Assembly (NCBI RefSeq): GCF_002251735.1
Contig: NZ_NOXS01000014.1
Location: 1-44,894, forward strand
Reading direction: 5' to 3'
Length of the DNA stretch: 44,894 nt
DNA from: Elstera cyanobacteriorum
Lineage (GTDB): Bacteria > Pseudomonadota > Alphaproteobacteria > Elsterales > Elsteraceae
The position numbers and the translations under genes are program-made. The notes under the pieces were generated by a model that saw only the letters and a list, made by a program, of their open reading frames with translations, had not been told where the DNA came from and searched no databases. Of the stretch, positions 7,362 through 14,834 are shown in pieces. Numbering within the stretch: the stretch's first letter is position 1; every line of letters starts with the position of its first letter.

Positions 7362-8453
7362 ATGGGGAAGTGGGCACGCGCCGCGGCCATAGCCGTACTG
7401 GTTCTCACGGGGACAGCAGCGGCGGAGACGCCCTGGGTTTGGGATCTTCCCGCCTGGGTTCCACGCCCGCGCGTGCCCGCTGACAATCCGATGACCGTGG
7501 AAAAAGTCGCCCTAGGGCGGCAGCTTTTCTACGACACGCAGCTTTCAATCAACGGAACAGGGGCCTGCGCCACCTGCCATATCCAAGCGAAGGCATTCAC
7601 CGATGGGCGCCCGGTCGGCATCGGCGTGACTGGCGAAAAGCATGTTCGCAATAGCATGGGCCTCGCCAATGTTGCCTATGTTCCCGTGCTAACCTGGGCC
7701 AATCCGCTGCTGCATTCGCTCGAACAGCAAGCCCTTGTACCGATGTTTGGGGAACATCCGGTGGAACTTGGGCTGGCCGGGCAAGAAGAAGCCCTCTTTG
7801 CACGCCTTACCGCCGATCCCCGCTATCCGCCGCTCTTCAAGGCCGCGTTTCCGGCCCAGGATGGGGCCATCAGCCTGCGCTCGATCACCCAGGCGTTGGC
7901 GAGTTTCCAGCGGAGCATCACGTCGTTTAGCAGCCCCTATGATCGCTATCGCTATGGCGGTGAAGCGTCGGCCATTTCGCCCGCTGCCAAACGGGGAGAG
8001 GCGCTCTTTTTTTCCGAACGGCTGGAGTGTTTCCATTGTCACGGCGGGATTACCTTCTCCAACGCCGTCACTCATGAGCGCATGGCCTTCGTCGAAGCCG
8101 GTTTTCATCAGACCGGGCTATACAATATCGACGGCAAGGGCAGTTATCCCGCCAATAATCCGGGTGCGGTCGAGGTGACGGGCCAGCCCGAGGACATGGG
8201 GCGTTTTCGGACCCCCAGCCTGCGTAATGTCGCCGTGACCGCGCCTTATATGCACGACGGCAGCATCCCCACCCTCAATACCGCCCTCGATCATTACGCG
8301 CGCGGCGGGCGGGCGAGAAGCGCCCAGACCGATCAATTGATCGTTGGTTTTGCCCTCTCAAAACAGGAGAGGGCCGACCTCATAGCCTTTCTGCGCAGCT
8401 TGACCGATCAGCGGCTGCTGACCAACCCGGCCTATGGACCTCCTGGCGGCTGA
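7362..8453 (+). CDS. mbnH: MbnH-family di-haem enzyme (MauG/cytochrome c peroxidase-like)
   Basis: A 363-residue periplasmic protein with a signal peptide (about 1-21) and two c-type haem sites, CATCH at 69-73 and CFHCH at 223-227. It has the general build of bacterial di-haem peroxidases: LGRQLFYDTQLSINGTGACATCH at the first haem, and the block FRTPSLRNVAVTAPYMHDGS before the C-terminus. Members paired with MbnP oxidise a Trp of MbnP to kynurenine instead of simply removing peroxide. It starts 1 nt after the mbnP stop, so the two are co-expressed. No methanobactin precursor or biosynthesis gene is visible nearby, so this is a stand-alone metallo-mystery pair linked to an ABC importer. Confidence 0.9.
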   Translation: MGKWARAAAIAVLVLTGTAAAETPWVWDLPAWVPRPRVPADNPMTVEKVALGRQLFYDTQLSINGTGACATCHIQAKAFTDGRPVGIGVTGEKHVRNSMGLANVAYVPVLTWANPLLHSLEQQALVPMFGEHPVELGLAGQEEALFARLTADPRYPPLFKAAFPAQDGAISLRSITQALASFQRSITSFSSPYDRYRYGGEASAISPAAKRGEALFFSERLECFHCHGGITFSNAVTHERMAFVEAGFHQTGLYNIDGKGSYPANNPGAVEVTGQPEDMGRFRTPSLRNVAVTAPYMHDGSIPTLNTALDHYARGGRARSAQTDQLIVGFALSKQERADLIAFLRSLTDQRLLTNPAYGPPGG

Positions 8454-8564
8454 CGAGCAATACCTGCTTGAAGGGCCCGCAGGGAAGGCCCCTCCTTTGC
8501 CTCAAGGCGCCCCAACGGCTTAACCGACTCCCCTTGGCTATTTGCACCACTGACGGCCCTAGAC

Positions 8565-8906
8565 GTGATTGACATTTCCGCAACCGCCGAAGAAAAACAG
8601 TTGCTAATAGATCTCGCCGAGAGACCTTGGGTAAGGTGCTTTGGTTATTGTCCGAGGGCATTTCCGGAAAACGACCAGATTGTTCTGACAATGGGCGAGT
8701 TTTATGTCGAGCTTGACGAAACGGGAATTTATTTTAGGCATTTAGCGGGTGATGAATCGGATATTGAGTATGAGCGGTTTACAATCTACGCTTCACCCAA
8801 GAGCCACGCTGAAAAGACGCTAGAGCTAATTGAGTCGTATATTTTAGAAATAACGCTCAGATCGAAAAATCTTATAAAGAAAGAAAAAATGTCTATCTTG
8901 GGATAG
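8565..8906 (+). CDS. Hypothetical 113-residue protein, AT-rich gene
   Basis: The family is not recognised. The start is GTG, with the first codons MIDISATAEEKQ; no strong ribosome binding site precedes it. The product is acidic in its first two thirds with a Lys-rich tail (LRSKNLIKKEKMS), and has no signal peptide or membrane segment. Alternating strand-like stretches (IVLTMGEFYVELDETGIYF) are followed by a helix (HAEKTLELIESYILEI). Base composition is clearly more AT-rich than the genes on both sides, and its codons use more TTT, ATA-type and AAA choices, which suggests horizontal acquisition. Size and charge would fit an orphan immunity-type protein, but nothing proves this. Confidence 0.5.
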   Translation: MIDISATAEEKQLLIDLAERPWVRCFGYCPRAFPENDQIVLTMGEFYVELDETGIYFRHLAGDESDIEYERFTIYASPKSHAEKTLELIESYILEITLRSKNLIKKEKMSILG

Positions 8907-9410
8907 CATAGGATGGATTTTTTCGGATAATTGTCTTTAATATAATTAAAAATACAATGTCTGGCGACGAATTATTCATTAATAAATTTGGCTGATGTTG
9001 TATTGTAATGTGCGCCCGTGCTTGGTTAAATGTCTGTATAAGCTTTCTGGCGATCAGCATTTTGATGCGGGACAATTTTATCAAAAAGGGGAAATAATTT
9101 TATGCTTTTGAGAAGATAGAGTCTCTATGGCGTTGAATAAAACCGGCCGCATCCGTATTTAAAGGGCGGTCCATTGTTTCAGGCGCGCCCGCTCTCCCCG
9201 GTGGGCGGGATCTCTTGAAGTCAAAGCCTAAGCCAGAACGGCGATAGTCCTGAGAAAAAAAGGCGCTATGGGGATCGGTGTCTCGCTGGCTGGGGCCTAT
9301 TGTATCTCCAATGTTTTCAAATGAACGATTTTTATCCGGCAAGAATGTTCATTTGATCGTAAAAAACCTGAAACACGCCCGAGTTACCCTTTCATTCGAA
9401 AGGAAACCGG
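8907..9410. other. AT-rich intergenic stretch
   Basis: About 500 bases with no convincing gene; the short open frames on the minus strand lack start context and family resemblance. The first 200 bases (8907-9110) are strongly AT-rich. The last 100 bases carry the control region of the DeoR gene, including the inverted repeat listed separately. Confidence 0.5.
9317..9356 (+). promoter_or_regulatory. Candidate DeoR-family operator (inverted repeat)
   Basis: TCAAATGAAC (9317-9326) and GTTCATTTGA (9347-9356) form a perfect 10-bp inverted repeat separated by 20 nt, placing the half-sites about three helical turns apart. The repeat ends 54 nt before the DeoR-type regulator gene. Half-sites containing TGTTC/GAACA-like cores are usual for GlpR/DeoR proteins. 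It is therefore a likely autoregulatory operator for the regulator and the transport operon behind it. Confidence 0.6.
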
Positions 9411-10178
9411 ATGCTCAGCCTCGAACCGCGCAGCCAAGCCATTCTTGAAAAAGTCCGCACGGAAGGGTTTCAGCCTATTGAAACCTTGGCGGCGCTCTTT
9501 GGCGTTAGCAGCCAGACCATCCGCCGCGACGTCAACGCGCTCTGTGAAGATGGGCTGTTGCTCCGCCGCCATGGTGGCGTTGATGTACCGCCGCGCGCCA
9601 ATCCGAACCTTCTGTACGAAGACCGACAGATTCTAAACCTAGACGCTAAGCGCCGGATCGCCGCCCGGGTAGCGGACGCCATTCCGGACGGGGCTTCGCT
9701 GTTTCTCGGCATCGGCACGACGCCCGAACAGGTCGCCCACGCGCTGCTCGGGCGAACGGGGCTAACGGTCATGACCAACAATCTGAATGTGGCGCTGGTT
9801 CTGGCGCGGAGCGGTTCGGCCAGTGTGTCGATTGCAAGCGGCACCATCCGCCCCCACGATCTTGATGTCGTTGGGCCAGACGCTGCGCAGTTCTTCGATA
9901 AATTTAAGGTCGACATTGCCATTTTTGGCGTTGGCGGCGTTGACGCCGACGGTAGCCTGCTTGATTTCTCTGCCGACGAAGTCCAAACGCGACTGCGCAT
10001 GCGCGCCAACTGCCGCCGCAGCTTTCTAGTGCTTGACCATAGCAAGTTCGGCCGCAACGCCAGCGTGCGCGGCGGTCAAATCGCGGATGTTTCCGCCGTT
10101 TTTACCGATGCCCCCCCTCCTCCCGCCATCGCCGACCTGCTTGTGGCGAGCGATGTCGCTCTGACGCTCGCCCCCTGA
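9411..10178 (+). CDS. DeoR/GlpR-family transcriptional regulator
   Basis: A 255-residue repressor-type protein. The N-terminal winged helix (residues 5-57) contains the family signature from ETLAALFGVSSQTIRRDVNA to GLLLRRHGGV. The C-terminal sugar-phosphate sensing domain (about 75-235) has the DAKRRIAARVADAI and GIGTTPEQVA blocks, and FGVGGVD near 165. Such proteins usually sense a phosphorylated sugar or glycerol-3-phosphate. AAAGGA lies before the ATG. It is the first gene of the operon, 14 nt ahead of the binding protein, and probably controls that operon and itself through the inverted repeat upstream. Confidence 0.9.
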   Translation: MLSLEPRSQAILEKVRTEGFQPIETLAALFGVSSQTIRRDVNALCEDGLLLRRHGGVDVPPRANPNLLYEDRQILNLDAKRRIAARVADAIPDGASLFLGIGTTPEQVAHALLGRTGLTVMTNNLNVALVLARSGSASVSIASGTIRPHDLDVVGPDAAQFFDKFKVDIAIFGVGGVDADGSLLDFSADEVQTRLRMRANCRRSFLVLDHSKFGRNASVRGGQIADVSAVFTDAPPPPAIADLLVASDVALTLAP

Positions 10179-10192
10179 ACTTGGAGACTGCT

Positions 10193-11206
10193 ATGACCTC
10201 TTTTCTCTCCCGCCGCGCCTTCGGTACGCTGCTGCTTCTGCCGCTCCTCACCGCCCCTGTGCAGGCCGCCGAACAGGCCGTTTGCTACAATTGCCCGCCG
10301 GAATGGGCTGATTGGGGGACGCAGTTGAAAATGATCCAGGCGCGTCTTGGGATTACCGTACCGCCGGACAATAAGAATTCCGGGCAAGCCATTGCCGCGA
10401 TGATCGCTGAAAAGGCCAAACCCGTCGCCGATGTCGTCTATCTCGGTGGCATTGCCGCCGGGCAGGCCATTGATGCCGACATCATTGCTGCCTATAAGCC
10501 CGCGCAGTGGGATAAAATCCCCGCCGATCTCAAAGATCCCGAAGGCCGCTGGTTTACCATTCACTCGGGCACGCTCGGGCTTTTCGTAAATACCGCCGCT
10601 CTCGGCGGTAAGCCGGTGCCGCAAAGCTGGGCGGACCTTAAAAACCCGATCTATAAGGGCATGGTCGGCTATCTCGATCCGACCAGCGCCGCAGTTGGGC
10701 AATTAGGCGTTATGGCTGTGAACCTTGCTCTCGGTGGTAGCTACGAGACGATCGACAAGGGGATCGGTTTTTTTAAGGATCTGCAGAAGAACGACCCGAT
10801 TGTTCCGAAGCAAACTTCTTATGCCCGCGTGATCTCCGGCGAAATTCCCATTCTTATCGATTACGACTTTAACGCCTATCGCGGCAAATATTCGGATAAA
10901 GCCCCGGTCACTTTTGTTATCCCGTCCGAAGGAAGCATAACCTTTCCTTACATTATGGGTCTCGCCAAGAACGGGCCGAACCCCGCCAATGGCCGCAAAA
11001 TCCTCGATTTCGTGCTTTCGGATGAAAGCCAGGCGCAATGGGGCAATGCCTTTTTGCGGCCCGTTTTTACGGAAAAACTTTCGGCGGAAGCCGCCGCAAA
11101 ATTCCTCCCTGCAGCCGATTACGCCCGCGCTAAGCCCGTCGATCTCGGTAAGCTTGGCCTTGCCCAAAAGAGCATCGTCGAACGTTACAAAAGCGACGTG
11201 AACTAA
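10193..11206 (+). CDS. Extracellular solute-binding protein, family 1 (PotD/AfuA-like)
   Basis: A 337-residue periplasmic binding protein. The leader MTSFLSRRAFGTLLLLPLL has a twin-arginine SRRAF motif and an Ala-x-Ala site (VQAAE), so export may be by Tat. The mature protein has the two-lobed family-1 pattern: ADVVYLGGIAAGQAI, GTLGLFVNTAAL, then PQSWADLKNPIYKGMVGYLDP, which is typical of ferric-iron, polyamine and phosphonate/phosphodiester binding proteins. Start chosen at the ATG after TTGGAG; an in-frame upstream ATG at 10181 overlaps that site. The cargo is not readable from sequence; the metallophosphoesterase at the operon end points to a phosphorylated organic compound. Confidence 0.85.
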   Translation: MTSFLSRRAFGTLLLLPLLTAPVQAAEQAVCYNCPPEWADWGTQLKMIQARLGITVPPDNKNSGQAIAAMIAEKAKPVADVVYLGGIAAGQAIDADIIAAYKPAQWDKIPADLKDPEGRWFTIHSGTLGLFVNTAALGGKPVPQSWADLKNPIYKGMVGYLDPTSAAVGQLGVMAVNLALGGSYETIDKGIGFFKDLQKNDPIVPKQTSYARVISGEIPILIDYDFNAYRGKYSDKAPVTFVIPSEGSITFPYIMGLAKNGPNPANGRKILDFVLSDESQAQWGNAFLRPVFTEKLSAEAAAKFLPAADYARAKPVDLGKLGLAQKSIVERYKSDVN

Positions 11207-11214
11207 TCCACGGC

Positions 11215-11239
11215 CGGCGGGCACAAATTGTGCCCGCCG
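11215..11239 (+). other. Intercistronic stem-loop after the binding-protein gene
   Basis: CGGCGGGCACAA (11215-11226) and TTGTGCCCGCCG (11228-11239) are perfect complements around a single A, giving a stable hairpin 8 nt after the binding-protein stop, with no T-tract. Its place is the same as that of the hairpin in the other importer operon of this window (4607-4630), and the likely role is likewise mRNA stabilisation. Confidence 0.65.
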
Positions 11240-11266
11240 ATCTGCGCTGTTTTCGGAGACGCCCGG

Positions 11267-12103
11267 ATGGCCCTTCCCCGCTTGCTGCTGCACCATCGCT
11301 TGGTGCTACTGGGCTTTACTGCCCCGGCGCTGACCGTGCTCGGCGCGTTTTTTCTTCTGCCGCTCGGGCATTTATTGCTCGTCGGGGCAAGCGGGCCGAA
11401 GGGCCTTGCCACATATGCGGCCATTTTGAGCGAGCGCGCTTATCTGGGAAGTCTCGGGCAAACTATGCTGGTCTCCGCCGTAACCACACTGATGACGCTG
11501 CTAATCGCTGGGGTTGTCGGAGTGTTCTTGCAGCGCAATCGATTCGCTGGGCGCGGGCTGCTCCTGGCGCTTTTAACGTTCCCGCTGGCTTTTCCCGGTG
11601 TTGTCGTCGGCTTTATGGTGATCATGCTGGCGGGCCGACAGGGGCTGATCGGCCAGGTGAGCCTTTGGATGACCGGTGAGAAGCTGGTTTTTGCCTATTC
11701 AATGGCCGGCCTGCTGATGGGGTACGTCTATTTCTCCCTCCCGCGGACACTGCTGACCGTCATGGCTGCCGCTGAAAAACTCGATCCCAAGCTGGAAGAA
11801 GCCGCCCGCTCCTTGGGGGCGGGGACGGCCCGTGTTACGTGGGATGTGCTGATGCCAGGGCTGAAACCGGCCCTCATCTCCTCCGGCGCGCTGTGTTTTG
11901 CGACTGCTATGGGCGCCTTCGGGACCGCCTTTACTCTTGCCACGCGGATCAATGTGCTGCCGATGGTGATTTATACCGAATTTACTTTACAGGCGAATAT
12001 GGCGCTTGCCGCCGCGCTTAGCCTTATCCTCGGGCTCGTTACCTGGGGCATCCTTGCCCTCGCGCGTACGGCCACCGGGGACAGTGTGGCAGCGGGAGCC
12101 TAA
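11267..12103 (+). CDS. ABC transporter permease (binding-protein-dependent, first)
   Basis: A 278-residue inner-membrane protein with six predicted helices and the EAA loop EEAARSLGAGTARVTWDVLMPGLKP (about 183-207). Start chosen at the ATG after CGGAG (11254-11258), because upstream in-frame starts fall in the stem-loop. The second permease begins 4 nt after its stop. It pairs with that permease as a heterodimer, as in PotBC/AfuB-type importers. Confidence 0.88.
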   Translation: MALPRLLLHHRLVLLGFTAPALTVLGAFFLLPLGHLLLVGASGPKGLATYAAILSERAYLGSLGQTMLVSAVTTLMTLLIAGVVGVFLQRNRFAGRGLLLALLTFPLAFPGVVVGFMVIMLAGRQGLIGQVSLWMTGEKLVFAYSMAGLLMGYVYFSLPRTLLTVMAAAEKLDPKLEEAARSLGAGTARVTWDVLMPGLKPALISSGALCFATAMGAFGTAFTLATRINVLPMVIYTEFTLQANMALAAALSLILGLVTWGILALARTATGDSVAAGA

Positions 12104-12107
12104 GGCG

Positions 12108-12896
12108 ATGAAGCGCCGTTCTTTATTCTGGGTACAACTGGCAGCCACGCTATTCGCTTGCGCTTTCGTGACCGTACCGATTCTGCTCTCGCTCGCGGCG
12201 GGTGTGACCGAGGATTACCGTATCGGCCTTACCAGCGGTCTTACGCTGCGCTGGGTTGAGAAAGTCATGCTGGAGTATGGCGGCACGATTCTGCGCTCCG
12301 TCGGCCTTGCCGTTGCCTGCCTCGGCGTAACGTTGGTGATCGGCGTCCCCCTCGCCTATGCTTTGGCACGTAGCGGCCAACGCTGGACGCGCTGGGTAGA
12401 AGAACTGCTGATGCTGCCCGTCGCCATTCCCGGCCTAGCCACGGCACTCGCCCTGATTTCGGCCTATGGCACCTGGGGCGGTTTGCGCACATCGAGCCTG
12501 TTTATCCTGATCGGGCATGTGCTGTTCACGCTGCCGTTCATGGTGCGCGCGGTGTTGGCGGTCTTGACCGCCATTGATCTTAAAACGCTGGAGGAAGGGG
12601 CTGCCAGCCTGGGCGCCGGGCCTTGGCAGCGCTTCACCACCATCGCCCTGCCCAATGCGCGGGGCGGGATTCTGGCGGGCTCCCTCATGGTCGTCACCCT
12701 GTCGGTCGGCGAATTCAATATGACGTGGCTCCTGCATACACCCTTCACCAAAACCCTGCCGGTCGGCTTGGCCGATGCCTATGCCTCGCTGCGGCTTGAG
12801 ATCGCGAGCGCTTATACGTTGCTGTTTCTTATGCTCATTATGCCGTTGCTACTGGGATTGCAGTGGGCGGCTAAGCGCCTGGAGTCCCGCCCATGA
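12108..12896 (+). CDS. ABC transporter permease (binding-protein-dependent, second)
   Basis: A 262-residue inner-membrane protein with six predicted helices. The EAA loop is LEEGAASLGAGPWQRFTTIALPNAR (about 161-185). The ATG is 4 nt after the stop of the first permease, inside AAGGCGATG, and longer upstream in-frame starts are rejected because they would overlap that gene. Its stop overlaps the ATPase start (ATGA). Confidence 0.88.
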   Translation: MKRRSLFWVQLAATLFACAFVTVPILLSLAAGVTEDYRIGLTSGLTLRWVEKVMLEYGGTILRSVGLAVACLGVTLVIGVPLAYALARSGQRWTRWVEELLMLPVAIPGLATALALISAYGTWGGLRTSSLFILIGHVLFTLPFMVRAVLAVLTAIDLKTLEEGAASLGAGPWQRFTTIALPNARGGILAGSLMVVTLSVGEFNMTWLLHTPFTKTLPVGLADAYASLRLEIASAYTLLFLMLIMPLLLGLQWAAKRLESRP

Positions 12897-13942
12897 CCCG
12901 CATCGCCCCTGCGCCTCTCGGCATCCACCTGACGCACTGCGGCAAACATTTCCCCGATGGTACCCAGGCGTTAACCCCACTCGATCTTGACATTCACCCG
13001 GGTGAAACCCTGGTGCTGCTCGGCCCCTCCGGCTGCGGTAAAACAACCTTGCTGCGCCTGATTGCGGGGTTGGAGAGTCCCGACGCGGGCGGGCGCATTC
13101 AGTTCGGTGGGCGCGACGTCACTGCCCTGCCCATCGAAAAGCGCCAGGTAGGGATGGTGTTTCAATCCTACGCGCTGTTCCCCAATATGAGCGTGCGCGG
13201 TAATATCGACTATGGCCTGCGCGTGCGTGGCGATACTCTCACGAAACGCTGCGAAAAAACGGATGAGATGCTCGCGATGATGCGCCTCACGCCCCTCGCA
13301 GACCGGCGCATTGATCAACTTTCCGGGGGACAGCGGCAGCGCGTTGCCCTTGCCCGCGCCCTTGCTGTCGATCCTGCCGTCCTGCTGCTCGATGAGCCGC
13401 TGACAGCACTGGACGCCAAGCTGCGCGATACGCTGCGGACCGAGATTGCAGCGCTGTTGCGGCAGGTGCGCGTTACTGCGGTTTTCGTTACGCACGATCA
13501 GGCCGAAGCGATGGCCCTCGGCGACCGGATTGTCGTCATGTCGGCCGGCAAGATTGCCCAGATTGGCAGCCCGCGTGAGATTTATGCCGCTCCGGCCTCG
13601 CGTTTTGTGGCCGACTTCATCGGGACGCTTAACATCCTCCCCGGACGGAAATCCGGCACGCTCTGGGAAACGCCGCTCGGCACCCTCCCCTGGCCTGCTG
13701 CCCCGCAGCAGGGGGAGGCGCTGTTCCGGCCCGAAGCGGTTCGGCTTGACCCCACCGGCCCCTTGACCGCGACCGTCGCTACCCGCTTTTTCGTGGGCGA
13801 TCGCGTGCGTCTGCTGTTCGACGTGCCGGGTCAGCGCCCAATCGCACTTGATGCCCCCGCCCATAACGAGAGTGAGGCCGGTGATAAGCTATGCTTCACG
13901 ATCGCCCCCGAACATCTCTTCGCCTTGCCGGAAACCGCCTGA
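12893..13942 (+). CDS. ABC transporter ATPase, PotA/UgpC/FbpC type
   Basis: A 349-residue ATPase. Walker A GPSGCGKTT is at 44-52, the Q-loop GMVFQSYALFPNMS follows near 85-98, then the signature LSGGQRQRVALARAL (about 144-158), Walker B VLLLDEPLTALD and VTHDQAEAMALGD with the switch His. A C-terminal TOBE-like region (about 255-349) is present, as in importers of polyamines, iron and glycerol-3-phosphate. All catalytic motifs are intact. It overlaps the permease by 4 nt and the phosphoesterase by 1 nt (TGATG). Confidence 0.92.
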   Translation: MTRIAPAPLGIHLTHCGKHFPDGTQALTPLDLDIHPGETLVLLGPSGCGKTTLLRLIAGLESPDAGGRIQFGGRDVTALPIEKRQVGMVFQSYALFPNMSVRGNIDYGLRVRGDTLTKRCEKTDEMLAMMRLTPLADRRIDQLSGGQRQRVALARALAVDPAVLLLDEPLTALDAKLRDTLRTEIAALLRQVRVTAVFVTHDQAEAMALGDRIVVMSAGKIAQIGSPREIYAAPASRFVADFIGTLNILPGRKSGTLWETPLGTLPWPAAPQQGEALFRPEAVRLDPTGPLTATVATRFFVGDRVRLLFDVPGQRPIALDAPAHNESEAGDKLCFTIAPEHLFALPETA

Positions 13943-14754
13943 TGCTGATCGCGCAAATCACCGACCTTCACGTTAAAATTCCCGGCAAGCTTGCCTATGG
14001 CCGGGTCGATACCGCTCGGTTCATGGCTGACTGCATCGAAAGTCTGCTGGCCCTGAAAGCCATACCAGATGTGATCTTAGCCACGGGCGATCTTGTGGAT
14101 TTCGGCGATCCGGAGGAATATCGACACCTACGCACGTTCTTAGACCGGCTGCCGATGCCGATCTATTTGGTGCCTGGGAATCATGATGGCCGCGATACGC
14201 TGCGCGCGGCGTTCCCCGACCACGGCTATTTACCAGAAAGCGGCTTTTTGCAGTGGGTGGTGGACGATTATCCCGTCCGCCTGATCGGGCTGGATACCCT
14301 CGTGCCAGGGGAGAGCCGTGGCGAACTCTGCGCGGAGCGGCTGGCTTGGTTGGAGGCAACCCTTTCTGCAAGCGACCGGCCAACGCTGATTGCTATGCAC
14401 CACCCGCCGTTTGAGACCGGTATTGGTCATATGGACCGGATTGGACTAACGGGGGCCGACGCTTTTGCGGGGTTACTGGCGCGTTTTCCGCACGTCTGCC
14501 GGGTGGTCTGTGGCCATCTGCACCGCCCCATCACAACGTTGATCGGGCGTGCAGTCGTGTCGACCTGCTCTAGCCCGGCCCATCAGGTCACCCTTGACCT
14601 CAACCCTGATGCCGAGAGCTGCTTTACGTTGGAGCCGCCCGGCTTTGAGTTGCATCGCTGGACCGGGGGAGGGTTCTTATCCCATCGCGCCGCCATCGGC
14701 GCATTCCCTGGCCCGTTTCCTTTCTTCGATCCCTCCGGGGTTCTGATCGATTAG
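13942..14754 (+). CDS. Metallophosphoesterase, GpdQ/CpdA-like phosphodiesterase
   Basis: A 270-residue cytoplasmic enzyme with all five metal-binding blocks of class III phosphodiesterases: TDLHV (D8, H10), GDLVDFG, GNHDGR, MHHPP and GHLHR. The family includes GpdQ (glycerophosphodiesterase) and CpdA (cAMP phosphodiesterase). Because it is the last gene of a DeoR-controlled ABC import operon and shares TGATG with the ATPase gene, it more likely cleaves the imported compound, for instance a glycerophosphodiester, than acts in cAMP signalling. That assignment is inference. The C-terminus (FPGPFPFFDPSG) is typical of GpdQ-like proteins in such operons. Confidence 0.85.
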   Translation: MLIAQITDLHVKIPGKLAYGRVDTARFMADCIESLLALKAIPDVILATGDLVDFGDPEEYRHLRTFLDRLPMPIYLVPGNHDGRDTLRAAFPDHGYLPESGFLQWVVDDYPVRLIGLDTLVPGESRGELCAERLAWLEATLSASDRPTLIAMHHPPFETGIGHMDRIGLTGADAFAGLLARFPHVCRVVCGHLHRPITTLIGRAVVSTCSSPAHQVTLDLNPDAESCFTLEPPGFELHRWTGGGFLSHRAAIGAFPGPFPFFDPSGVLID

Positions 14755-14834
14755 ACCGGTTCCCCCTGTGGCCGTCGAAGGCGATGTTGTGCCAAGGTCG
14801 ATGCAAAAGGTGCGGTTAGGCAGGGGAAACTTTG

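Noticed and set aside
12971-13864. Long open frame (297 codons) on the minus strand
   Set aside because: Antisense to the ABC ATPase gene, which has all catalytic motifs; the minus frame has none.
14755-14834. Possible terminator between the phosphoesterase and kinase genes
   Set aside because: GTTCCCCCTG and CAGGGGAAAC are nearly complementary but about 50 nt apart with a mismatch and no T-tract; too weak to list.
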